Origin: Bacteroidetes bacterium UBA2322
GTDB lineage: Bacteria; Bacteroidota; Bacteroidia; Chitinophagales; UBA2359
Direction: 5' to 3'
Length of the DNA stretch: 38,627 nucleotides
NCBI GenBank assembly: GCA_002345145.1
Contig: DDVC01000158.1
Location: forward strand, 1-38,627
The notes beneath the pieces were generated by a model. The model was given only the letters and a program-made list of their open reading frames with translations. It had not been told where the DNA came from and made no database searches. Of the stretch, positions 1 to 7,209 are shown in pieces. Made by a program: the position numbers and the translations under genes. Numbering within the stretch: position 1 is the first letter of the stretch; every line of letters begins with the position of its first letter.

Positions 1-83
1 CTCATAGCTTTGTGTACCATTTTACATCAAACTGGGGTTACACCCGTTTAGTACCCACCACTGATTATCCACTACCCAAAAAC

Positions 84-119
84 AAAACCGCCTGCAAACT
101 TAGGTTTACAGGCGGTTTT
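84..119 (-). terminator. Bidirectional rho-independent terminator
   Basis: An 11-bp perfect inverted repeat (arms 84-94 and 109-119, core CCGCCTG/CAGGCGG) has extra AAAC/GTTT pairing inside. On the minus strand the stem is followed by a T-rich run, so it can end the tRNA-Pro transcript. On the plus strand the right arm also ends in TTTT, so it may terminate a gene left of the window too. Positions 1-83 show no gene that I can support. Confidence 0.75.
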
Positions 120-153
120 GTGTGTAGGGATTAAAAAAATGCGCCGTTTTAAG

Positions 154-226
154 TCGGGATGACTGGACTTGAACCAGCGACCACACGCCCCCCAGACGTG
201 TACTCTACCAACTGAGCTACATCCCG
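154..226 (-). tRNA. tRNA-Pro (anticodon GGG)
   Basis: A 73-nt cloverleaf on the minus strand. The acceptor stem CGGGATG (220-226) pairs with CATCCCG (155-161), with A at 154 as discriminator base. The D-arm has the usual AGCTCAGTTGGTAGAG and the T-loop the usual GGTTCAAGTCC. The anticodon stem CACGT/GCGTG (one G-T pair) encloses the loop CTGGGGG, so the anticodon is GGG, which reads proline CCC/CCU. The 3' CCA is not encoded. A perfect Bacteroidota-type promoter lies just upstream. Confidence 0.95.
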
Positions 227-250
227 ATAGCTTTTTTGATTAAAGCGGTG

Positions 251-282
251 CAAAGGTAAAACAGTTATTCGGATTAACCAAA
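251..282 (-). promoter_or_regulatory. Promoter of tRNA-Pro, perfect Bacteroidota consensus
   Basis: On the minus strand, TTTG (279-282) is followed by a 20-nt spacer and TACCTTTG (251-258). This matches the Bacteroidota primary sigma consensus TTTG-N19/20-TAnnTTTG exactly. The predicted transcription start is about 7 nt downstream, roughly 18 nt before the tRNA. Confidence 0.8.
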
Positions 283-337
283 ACTTTGGCAATTAAGTTT
301 CAAAAACTTGTGCCTTTTTTATGTAAAAAGATGGCTA

Positions 338-1540
338 TTAAGGGTGGTAGTGGGCTGCTACTGCCTCTATGGCATTTAAAATAACCGCACATGCTTCTGT
401 TATTTGTTGGTGGGTAATAATGAGTGGGGGTGCAATGCGCAAACAATTATCGGCAAACAAAAACCAATCGGTAATAACACCATTGGTTATACAGTGGTCA
501 ATAACCTGTTTGGTAAAGGCAAAGCTATCAAACGCTACTGCCATAAGCAGCCCAAAACTGCGCACTTGTTTAATAGCCGGGTGAACAAGCAGTTGCCTAA
601 ATAGTTGTTCTTTTTGTTTTACCTGATGCAGGTAATTTTCTTGCAGCAGCACTTTAAGGGTAGCCAAACTTGCAGCGCATGAAACTGCATTGCCGCCAAA
701 GGTGGTAATATGCCCCAGCACAGGATTGTTTTTAAATACTGCCATTACCTCTTGCCGGGCAATAAATGCGCCCAAAGGAAGCCCACCACCCATACCCTTA
801 GCCAACAGCAGCACATCGGGCACAATACCCCACTGTTCAAAGGCAAATAGGGTGCCTGTTCGTCCGTAGCCGGTTTGAATTTCATCTAAAATGAGCAGAG
901 CGCCGGTTTCGGTGCAGCGTTGTTGCAGGGCGGTTAAAAAATTGTTTTGCGGCAGCAACACACCTGCTTCGGCTTGCACCGGCTCGGCAATAACGCAGGC
1001 GGTTTGGGTGGTTATTTGGCTTAGGTGGTCAAAGTTGTTATAGGTAAGGTGCCGTACTTGTGGTAGCAGGGGGCGGTAGTGGCGTTTAAAAAACTCGCTG
1101 CCCATCATGCTCAGTGCGCCGTGTGTGCTGCCATGGTAGGCATTGTGAAACGAAACCATTTCTGCCCTGCCTGTAAAGCGTTTGGCTAATTTTAGCGCTC
1201 CTTCGGTAGCTTCAGCGCCCGAGTTTACAAAATACACATTGTTTAGCGAGGGTGGCAGGTGTTGGGTTAGCAAATTTGCCAAAGCCACCTGCGGGCTATA
1301 CACATACTCGCCATATACCATTAGGTGCATGTATTGGGCAGCCTGCTCCTGAACGGCGGCTACTACTTTTGGGTGGCAATGCCCTAAATTGCTCACGCTA
1401 ATGCCCGAAATAAGGTCGGTATATCGTTTACCATCGGGGCTATAAAGATAGAGCCCTTCTGCCCGTTCAATTTCGAGCATGAGCGGCGCATCGCTGGTTT
1501 GAGCTATATGTTGTAAAAACAGTTGTCGCTGGGAGGGCAT
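338..1540 (-). CDS. Class III PLP-dependent aminotransferase (acetylornithine/ornithine aminotransferase-like)
   Basis: A 400-residue fold-type I, class III aminotransferase, a family that moves an amino group from an omega-amine donor to a 2-oxo acid. Seen in the protein: the family opening with LISGISVSNLGHCHP (44-58), NSGAEATEGALKLAKRF (106-122) for PLP phosphate contacts, LDEIQTGYGRTG (218-229) with the cofactor-binding Asp 219, and AKGMGGG with the Schiff-base Lys 248. The reading frame is open back to 1651, but I chose the ATG at 1540. The extra 37 residues are low-complexity hydrophobic, the frame would overlap a terminator at 1652-1686, and a TACCTTTG promoter box lies at 1595-1602 inside the extension. 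Which substrate it uses (acetylornithine, ornithine, lysine or other) cannot be read from the sequence, and there are no biosynthetic neighbours to help. It is probably transcribed alone. Confidence 0.9.
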   Translation of the reverse strand: MPSQRQLFLQHIAQTSDAPLMLEIERAEGLYLYSPDGKRYTDLISGISVSNLGHCHPKVVAAVQEQAAQYMHLMVYGEYVYSPQVALANLLTQHLPPSLNNVYFVNSGAEATEGALKLAKRFTGRAEMVSFHNAYHGSTHGALSMMGSEFFKRHYRPLLPQVRHLTYNNFDHLSQITTQTACVIAEPVQAEAGVLLPQNNFLTALQQRCTETGALLILDEIQTGYGRTGTLFAFEQWGIVPDVLLLAKGMGGGLPLGAFIARQEVMAVFKNNPVLGHITTFGGNAVSCAASLATLKVLLQENYLHQVKQKEQLFRQLLVHPAIKQVRSFGLLMAVAFDSFAFTKQVIDHCITNGVITDWFLFADNCLRIAPPLIITHQQITEACAVILNAIEAVAAHYHP

Positions 1541-1594
1541 GAAAAGGTAAAAAGTGAGGGTTAAAAAAGTAGGTGTTGAAGTAAACATCAGGTG

Positions 1595-1602
1595 CAAAGG
1601 TA
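1595..1602 (-). promoter_or_regulatory. -7 box of the aminotransferase promoter
   Basis: TACCTTTG on the minus strand is a perfect TAnnTTTG match, 54 nt upstream of the chosen ATG at 1540. No good TTTG is seen at the expected -33 position. The box supports the short form of the aminotransferase, because it lies inside the longer possible reading frame. Confidence 0.5.
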
Positions 1603-1651
1603 GCTCTATAAACCGAAAAGGAAGTGCAGGCGGGCAGAGGTAATAAAACAA

Positions 1652-1686
1652 AACAGCCCGATTGGTTAGCTTCCAATCGGGCTGTT
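1652..1686 (-). terminator. Rho-independent terminator of the 67-residue membrane protein gene
   Basis: A perfect 14-bp inverted repeat (arms 1652-1665 and 1673-1686, AACAGCCCGATTGG and its complement) has a 7-nt loop. On the minus strand it is followed by TTGTTTTATT. It lies 36 nt after the stop of the 1722-1925 gene and separates that gene from the aminotransferase. Confidence 0.8.
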
Positions 1687-1721
1687 AGTATATACAGTTG
1701 AAGGTATGCGTATGGGTAAAT

Positions 1722-1925
1722 TTATACGAGCAAATTTTTCACTCCCTGCATTAAACCTGAAATTAACTGTTCGGTAAAAGGCAGTTGTGGAGTTTGTTTT
1801 AGGGTGTATAGGTAAACATTAATGCCTAAAACTACCAGGGCAAGCACAGCTAATAGCGCTAATTTCAGCGCTACTGTATGCTGTGTGGCTTTATAAACCG
1901 GCGAGGGTAATTTAATGTAGGTCAT
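1722..1925 (-). CDS. Small single-pass membrane protein of unknown function
   Basis: A 67-residue protein whose family I do not recognise. It has a short basic/polar N-terminus (about 1-18), one hydrophobic segment at about 19-41 rich in Leu, Val and Ala, and a polar C-terminal tail. This looks like a single transmembrane helix rather than a cleaved signal peptide, because no signal-peptidase motif follows. Support for a real gene comes from its own strong terminator 36 nt downstream and its ATG start. It has no overlapping competitor on either strand. It has no functional link to its neighbours that I can see. Confidence 0.55.
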   Translation of the reverse strand: MTYIKLPSPVYKATQHTVALKLALLAVLALVVLGINVYLYTLKQTPQLPFTEQLISGLMQGVKNLLV

Positions 1926-2190
1926 GGTTTGTAGGGCAGGAGAGTTGGGGGTGTAAATTTCAATAGACAGTATAAAGACTTCTAAAACTATGCCAAGTTT
2001 AAAACCTAAACGAAAAATAATTGCTTACGGTTGCTTGTGGTAACAAAAAATTGAGTTAAAAAGTGTTATTAAAAAAAGGAGAGGTTTTATTGCTCGTTTA
2101 CCGGTGCAAATGACAATCTTGTAGATATTCATGCCACCACAAATAACCAGCCATTACCGGAGGTTGAAGAAAGACGTTAAAAGTTAGGGG
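1926..2190. other. Intergenic stretch without a recognised gene
   Basis: These 265 bases lie between the small membrane protein and the prophage remnant. They are AT-rich, with several A-runs and no reading frame that resembles a known family. They probably hold the promoter of the minus-strand small gene and decayed phage sequence. Confidence 0.5.
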
Positions 2191-2682
2191 TTATGGTGTT
2201 AATAAGATTTGGCTTAGGCGTGCTTGTATTTGGCGTGTTATGCGTTTATTTAAGCCGGCGCTGTTGCCTATGAATTGGCGCTTTGTTATTACAATATTTA
2301 GTTTTTTTGCTGTACTAAAAGCCGAATACATGTTACCAATGGATGTATTGCCCGATTTGTATGCTTCTTGGGCAAGGTATGAGAAGTAGATGCGTTGTTT
2401 AAAGGTGGGTTTTTGTATAATGGTTCCGCCTTGGTTGTGTATTTGGGCGTAGGGCAGCATGGTTCCTGAGACGCACGGCCGTGCGCCTGTTTTTATGAGT
2501 AGAGACGCACGGGGAGCAACGCTACTTGTAGCGTTGAAAAAAGCGGTACAAGTACCCCTGCTCCCGGTTGCAAGAAATTTCCCGACGGCCGTGCGCCTGT
2601 TTTTATGAGTAGAGATGCACGGCCGTGCGTCTCTACTTTGGGCGGGCATATTGGCTATATCTTTGGTGTTTTTAATGGGCAT
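2191..2682 (-). pseudogene. gpG-like phage virion morphogenesis protein, interrupted by a palindromic repeat
   Basis: The C-terminal part resembles the phage virion morphogenesis family (Mu gpG, PF05069). It has LPYAQIHNQGG, the typical VPYAxIHNxGG block, followed by a basic stretch and the closing motif RQFIGNSAGLNKRI, comparable to the family's R-F-LG-S ending. About 58 codons in the N-terminal half (roughly residues 16-73) come from the nested palindromic repeat at 2468-2636 and have no phage character. They remain open in this frame by chance. Only about 15 residues of possible original N-terminus precede the insertion, so the protein is unlikely to work. It lies 142 nt downstream of the F-like gene, in Mu order. 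Confidence 0.7.
2468..2636. repeat. Nested palindromic repeat element (REP/MITE-like)
   Basis: Two 38-bp direct copies (2475-2512 and 2585-2622, one mismatch) flank a 72-bp core. The right end is a 28-bp near-perfect palindrome (2609-2636, GTAGAGA-core-TCTCTAC). The left end contains the 14-bp palindrome CGCACGGCCGTGCG at 2472-2485. The core holds a perfect 8-bp hairpin (CAACGCTA 2517-2524 with TAGCGTTG 2529-2536) and further GGGGAGCA/TGCTCCC pairing. It looks like one palindromic element inserted into another. It interrupts the gpG-like phage gene. Confidence 0.75.
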
Positions 2683-2824
2683 GGTAAAAAAAGATTTGGC
2701 GGTTTGGGTTTTTTGCCTTATATTTGCATCTGCACAATAAAGCTACTGTAGAAACCCGCTTTGCCGACAGTCTCTTGGCTTATTGTGCTTTATATAGGCT
2801 GCTTGCTATTATTTGGCGGGCAGC

Positions 2825-3676
2825 CTATTGTTTTTTAAGCAAAATGCCTTTTCTGTGTTTTGAGCCTACTGCATCTGTGGCTTTTGCGGTGTAAAATGTT
2901 TTTACCGTAAGGACTCCATTTGTTAGCTCTGCTTTTATAAGTAAAATTGGCTGGTTTTTGGATGTAGGGTTTGAGCGAAAGTATTTGATAAAAGTAGTAG
3001 TCAATGTTTGTTTTTTTGCAGATGCACTTGGGCTGTAAAAATGCTGCCATACTTCATTTGGCTGCCGTATTGCTGCTATAACCTCATTGATATAGGTAAA
3101 CCTTTTTTCGCTGCGCTGCTTGGGTTGCCCCATGTGGCTAAGTAGTTTTTGGTCAAGTATAATGGTCTCTATTCCTGTTTTTACTACAATGTTATTATTG
3201 GCGTCTGCATTTTGTTTCCACCATGCTAAAAGGTCAGCATAAGAGGCAATAATGGATTGTGGTATGGCTGGTAGTTGGGCGGCATTATTGTAAATTTGCC
3301 CTATGGTTTTCATGCCGTAGTTTGTTGCGGCGCTCAGTTCCGTTGGGTTTCCTTGTATTTGGGTAAAGTAGGGGTGCTTATTTGTATCAAAAACAACTTT
3401 TTGCTTTCCTACATTTAGCTCAAATAATTCTTGGGTGGCGGCATTTTTTGCCACGCCTATTGCCTGCGCCTCATTTGCCACTCCTTTTTTTTCTGCTTGG
3501 TCTTGGGTTAGCTGTATTACATCGCACCGGCAGTTCCAGCCGTTTGGCGGGTAGTAGGTGTTCCAAAAGGGGTGGTTTACGGGCAGTATTACGCCGTTTA
3601 TGGGGGCGTGTTTGCCGCCATAAGGGGTTACTTGTACGATGCCTTTTTCGGGTATTACGTTTGGGCGGGGCAGCAA
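2825..3676 (-). CDS. Phage head morphogenesis protein (MuF/SPP1 gp7 type), N-truncated, with nuclease-like C-terminal domain
   Basis: A 283-residue frame from a TTG start. Near its N-terminus it carries HPFWNTYYPPNGWNCRC (about 36-52), the signature at the end of the Mu gpF/SPP1 gp7 minor head domain (PF04233). The roughly 200 or more residues that normally precede it are missing, and the frame is closed by a stop just upstream. After a linker, the last 110 or so residues (about 170-283) resemble the phage-Barnase-EndoU-ColicinE5/D-RelE-like (PBECR) nuclease domains that are often fused to MuF proteins. Features are YINEVIAAIRQPNEVW, a later KTFYTA strand and a closing RKGILL. The C-terminal domain looks intact while the head domain is broken. 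The nuclease assignment is by motif impression only. No immunity gene is evident next to it. Confidence 0.65.
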   Translation of the reverse strand: MLPRPNVIPEKGIVQVTPYGGKHAPINGVILPVNHPFWNTYYPPNGWNCRCDVIQLTQDQAEKKGVANEAQAIGVAKNAATQELFELNVGKQKVVFDTNKHPYFTQIQGNPTELSAATNYGMKTIGQIYNNAAQLPAIPQSIIASYADLLAWWKQNADANNNIVVKTGIETIILDQKLLSHMGQPKQRSEKRFTYINEVIAAIRQPNEVWQHFYSPSASAKKQTLTTTFIKYFRSNPTSKNQPILLIKAELTNGVLTVKTFYTAKATDAVGSKHRKGILLKKQ

Positions 3677-3759
3677 TACGGCAGATGGGTTTTTACGGCG
3701 GGTTTATCATCGGGCGTATTGATAACAAACAGTTTTCTGATTTGGTCTAATAGGTTCAT
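3655..3759 (-). pseudogene. 34-codon fragment upstream of the MuF gene, possible phage gene start
   Basis: An ATG at 3759 opens a 34-residue frame (MNLLDQIRKLFVINTPDD at its start) that ends at TAA 3655, overlapping the MuF frame in a different phase. Its opening is like that of many phage portal or head proteins but is too short to assign. It may be the N-terminus of a portal or F gene joined to the F C-terminus by an internal deletion. Confidence 0.35.
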
Positions 3760-4045
3760 TTTATAGGGGCTATGGGTTAGCACCCACAGCCCACCGGTGT
3801 TACCAAATTTTGGTGTTATTTACAAAGCACTTACATTGGGTAAAAAGGCTCATAAAAAGCAAAAATATTCTTATGTATTACAGCCTCAATTTCAGCATCT
3901 TAATTGAAGATGTGTTACGGCAATAGGGCTGTTATGGCTGTTGTATAGGTATTGTATATGCCATAGCTGTTACTATGTAAAGTATCTTTATCGGGCTTAA
4001 GTTACCACAACCAATCTTTAAACATTCACCACCCTAAATTTCGTT
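3760..4045. other. Intergenic region with the likely promoter of the glucan cluster
   Basis: These 286 bases separate the prophage remnant (minus) from the glucan cluster (plus). A TATCTTTA box at 3983-3990 is one base off TAnnTTTG and leaves a 5' leader of about 50 nt before the ATG at 4046, but no TTTG sits at -33. Small palindromes, CATCTT-aattg-AAGATG (3896-3912) and the pair TATGGC/GCCATA around 3935-3967, could be operator half-sites. This is a suggestion only. Confidence 0.4.
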
Positions 4046-7000
4046 ATGAAAGTGAAACATTTTACTCATTTATTGCTGCTTTTTTGTTTTAGCTTAACCT
4101 TATCGGCACAATCCGGTAAAATAGTGATAGACAAAAAAGAAACCGGAATTACGCTTTTGGTAGATGGGCAACCGCTCATGATAAATGGTATGAACTGGGA
4201 TTTTTTCCCCGTTGGCACTAATTACTCATACAGTTTATGGAACGAGCCGCCCGAAAAAATAAAAGCCGCTTTAGATAATGAAATGGCTATGCTAAACCAC
4301 ATTGGGGTAAATACCATTAGAGTTTACACCGGAATTCCTAAAAAATGGATTGAATATATCTATGATAACTACGGTATTTACACCATGCTCAACCACTCCT
4401 TTGGGCGCTACGGACTTTCGTTAGATGGTGTTTGGACACCTAATACCGATTATTCTGACCCGCGCGTGAAAGAGCTGCTATTGAGTGAGGTAAAACAATT
4501 AGCGCAAGAGTACAAACAAACTCGCGGGTTATTGCTCTATTTGCTGGGTAACGAAAACAACTACGGGCTGTTTTGGGAGGGCGCTGAAACCGAAAATATA
4601 CCGGTAGAAGACAGAGCTTCTACCAAAAAAGCCCTGTACCTTTATAAGATGTTTAACGAAGGCGCTCTGGCTATAAAAAGCATAGACAATAACCATCCGG
4701 TTGCATTGTGCAACGGCGATTTACTTTTTTTAGACATCGTAGCGCAGGAATGTAAAGACGTAGATATTTTTGGAACAAACATGTATAGGGGTATTTCATT
4801 TACCGATGCCTTTGAGCGCGTAAAAAAGGAGTACGGAAAACCCATTTTGTTTACCGAGTTTGGGGCAGATGCCTTTAATGCAAAATCTAATCAGGAAGAC
4901 CAGCAGTGCCAAGCCTATTATGCACACGGAAACTGGAAAGAAATTTACGAAAACGCAGCCGGATTAGGTAAAGCCGGCAACTCTATTGGCGGGTTCACCT
5001 TTCAGTTTAGCGATGGCTGGTGGAAATATGGGCAAACTACCAATTTAGACGTACACGATAGCCACGCTTCATGGGCTAACGGCGGTTATCAATGCGATTT
5101 TCAGAAGGGCGAGAACAATATGAACGAAGAATGGTTTGGTATTTGTGCCAAAGGTCCAACCGATTTTAATGGTCATTACGCCTTGTACCCGCGTGCCGCC
5201 TACTATGTGCTAAAAGAAGTGCATACCATGAACCCCTACGCGCCCGGCATTACCCTTGCCGATGTACAAAAGCAGTTTAACAGAATATCTATTACCGATG
5301 CCGTTTTAAAGGCGCGGGGCGATAAAGCTGCCTTAGATGGGGAAAAACTCCGAAAAATAAGACTTAGCAGATTTACCGCCGACCTATCTACCTTTAACAC
5401 CGGCGGCAGTTTAATTACCACACCCAAAGACCCCGACCCCACCAAGCCGCCGGTTTTTCCCAACCAACAAGGGTTTGACCACATGGAATCGTTTTTTGTA
5501 GGCGTAGAGGCTAATCCGGCGCCCAATATGCGAGCCAGTATAGCAGTAAACGTTTTGGGCAACGTAGCCCAAAACCCCATTAACGAAATTTTTTACGAAA
5601 ACAGAGGGCGACCGGTAATACTCACCGGCGCTAACGGCAATGTAACCGTAGAATCTAATAACAGGGTGCAGATGTATAGCGCAAGCTACCACTGGGACCA
5701 TAAACTGTTTGAACTAACCGGTTTTTACCGAACAGGACATTACCACTGGGGGTATGAAGGCGACTTTTTTGGCTTGTATCCCGAAGCCAACTACGGACCC
5801 ATGATTGACCTTTACAACGGTATAGCCCCTTTTGGAATGGAGTTTGCCGGCAAAAAACAATTATCGGGCTTAAAAGTAGCTTTTGGTCCGCAGCTTTGGT
5901 GGGGAGCTAACCCGGCTGTTTTGGCAAAATACACCAAAGAATTGGGCAAGTTTAAATTTACCGGCATTTTTCATGAAGATATAGACCGAATTGGCAACAC
6001 CCAAAGTTCTTTTGCCATTCCGCAACCCCTTACCCGAAGGCTTACGCTTCATGCCGCACGCAGTTTTGGTAAATTGGGTATTGATATAGGCGGTATTTGG
6101 GGCGGGCAACCGCTCAACGGCAGAGATTTTCAACTTGCCCGCGAAAATGCCGATGGCACGTTTAGCGTTTACCAAGACCAAATCAGCAATAAAGATAACT
6201 GGGGCGGAAAAATTAAATTTACCTATAAAGGCAACCGTCTAAATTGGTATGCTCAATCGGCAGTGATGGGCTTGGTTGCCAACGGCGGCGGCGATTATAC
6301 CCGAACCTTTACCGGCTGGCGATTAAAAGACAGTGGCAGCGGCAACCAATACAACGCCCTTACCGGTTTTACCGTTTCGGCCGGCAACCTCCAAATTGCC
6401 CCCAACTTCTTATGGCAAAAACCCATTGAAGGTCCTATCCCCTTTGAGGTGCCCGCACCGGGCAGACCCCGCAACATTCTGGAAGACCCCTTTGTAGTAA
6501 GGGTAAACAGAGAAACCATTGCCGGCGAGCTATTGCTTACCTACGACCCCACCCCGGGCTCTTGGATGTATGAATGGGATAACGACCGTGCCGAAGATGC
6601 CAAATTTGCCCTCAGCGCCGGTGTAGTTTACCGCCATTTACCCACCATTCAAGATGCTGCCATTGGTATTTTGCCCGATGGACGCTCCCTGTTTGCTTTC
6701 CCAGGCTCAGCCCCGGCACAAGATTTATGGGAAGTGCATGGCAGAATAGTATCTAAACTAACCCCCGATTTTGGCTTTATTGCCAACCTGTATGGCGGCA
6801 CAGCACAAGCAAACGGCAGCGATGCCCGTACCATTAACCGCTATGGTGCCGAGCTGCGCGCTATTTTCAAAACCCTTAAACTTAACTCTTTTGTGCGGGT
6901 AAACGACTGGGGTCCCTATGACTACCATCGGGATTTTAACCTCACTTTCCCCCTGCAATGGATGTTGGACATTTCTAACACACTGGGTAAACCCGATTGG

Positions 7001-7192
7001 TTTGACCAGCCCGCCACCCGTATAGGTTTGCGTGCCAACTGGCGCTCGCTCGACAGATACTCGCCACGTTATGCTCCTACTACCAAAGTAGATGCTAACG
7101 GCAATTTTGTGCCCGACCCCACCGCCTTAGGTTTTGACAATGGCAACGAGTGGGAAATAAGAACTTATATTCAAATCAATATCGGTAACTAA
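4046..7192 (+). CDS. Clan GH-A glycosidase fused to a predicted outer-membrane beta-barrel
   Basis: A 1048-residue exported protein. A signal peptide (1-21, cleavage after LSA) leads into a TIM-barrel glycosidase, about 25-400. GNEN places the likely acid/base at Glu 170, and FTEFGAD places the likely nucleophile at Glu 271, the beta-4/beta-7 arrangement of clan GH-A. It is closest by eye to GH2- or GH5-type catalytic domains, and I cannot name a family. A Pro-rich linker (about 455-475, DPDPTKPP) follows. Residues about 478-1048 are rich in alternating polar/hydrophobic strands with aromatic girdles and Gly/Asn/Asp turns, ending in WEIRTYIQINIGN. This pattern is typical of outer-membrane barrels and not of carbohydrate-binding modules. 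It is the first gene of the cluster and is followed 17 nt later by the binding lipoprotein. Likely role: cutting, and perhaps importing, beta-glucan at the outer membrane. The barrel call is inference from strand pattern. Confidence 0.7.
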   Translation: MKVKHFTHLLLLFCFSLTLSAQSGKIVIDKKETGITLLVDGQPLMINGMNWDFFPVGTNYSYSLWNEPPEKIKAALDNEMAMLNHIGVNTIRVYTGIPKKWIEYIYDNYGIYTMLNHSFGRYGLSLDGVWTPNTDYSDPRVKELLLSEVKQLAQEYKQTRGLLLYLLGNENNYGLFWEGAETENIPVEDRASTKKALYLYKMFNEGALAIKSIDNNHPVALCNGDLLFLDIVAQECKDVDIFGTNMYRGISFTDAFERVKKEYGKPILFTEFGADAFNAKSNQEDQQCQAYYAHGNWKEIYENAAGLGKAGNSIGGFTFQFSDGWWKYGQTTNLDVHDSHASWANGGYQCDFQKGENNMNEEWFGICAKGPTDFNGHYALYPRAAYYVLKEVHTMNPYAPGITLADVQKQFNRISITDAVLKARGDKAALDGEKLRKIRLSRFTADLSTFNTGGSLITTPKDPDPTKPPVFPNQQGFDHMESFFVGVEANPAPNMRASIAVNVLGNVAQNPINEIFYENRGRPVILTGANGNVTVESNNRVQMYSASYHWDHKLFELTGFYRTGHYHWGYEGDFFGLYPEANYGPMIDLYNGIAPFGMEFAGKKQLSGLKVAFGPQLWWGANPAVLAKYTKELGKFKFTGIFHEDIDRIGNTQSSFAIPQPLTRRLTLHAARSFGKLGIDIGGIWGGQPLNGRDFQLARENADGTFSVYQDQISNKDNWGGKIKFTYKGNRLNWYAQSAVMGLVANGGGDYTRTFTGWRLKDSGSGNQYNALTGFTVSAGNLQIAPNFLWQKPIEGPIPFEVPAPGRPRNILEDPFVVRVNRETIAGELLLTYDPTPGSWMYEWDNDRAEDAKFALSAGVVYRHLPTIQDAAIGILPDGRSLFAFPGSAPAQDLWEVHGRIVSKLTPDFGFIANLYGGTAQANGSDARTINRYGAELRAIFKTLKLNSFVRVNDWGPYDYHRDFNLTFPLQWMLDISNTLGKPDWFDQPATRIGLRANWRSLDRYSPRYAPTTKVDANGNFVPDPTALGFDNGNEWEIRTYIQINIGN

Positions 7193-7209
7193 CTAAAAAC
7201 CACACCACT

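Larger units (their letters stand above)
2191..3759 (-). mobile_element. Decayed Mu-like prophage fragment (head gene region)
   Basis: On the minus strand, reading from 3759 to 2191, there is a short gene start, a MuF-type head morphogenesis protein lacking its N-terminal half, and a gpG-like virion morphogenesis gene. This order (portal/F/G) is that of phage Mu and Mu-like prophages. No integrase, transposase, capsid, tail or lysis gene is present, and both known genes are damaged. This is therefore a leftover piece and not a live prophage. Its ends cannot be set precisely, and no attachment repeats were seen. Confidence 0.7.

Noticed and set aside
1541..1651. 37-codon N-terminal extension of the aminotransferase
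   Set aside because: Low-complexity hydrophobic residues, and it contains a promoter box and abuts a terminator. The ATG at 1540 fits the family start.
3382..3750. 122-codon plus-strand frame opposite the MuF-like gene
   Set aside because: It is the antisense shadow of the phage head gene, rich in Leu/Arg, with no recognisable family.
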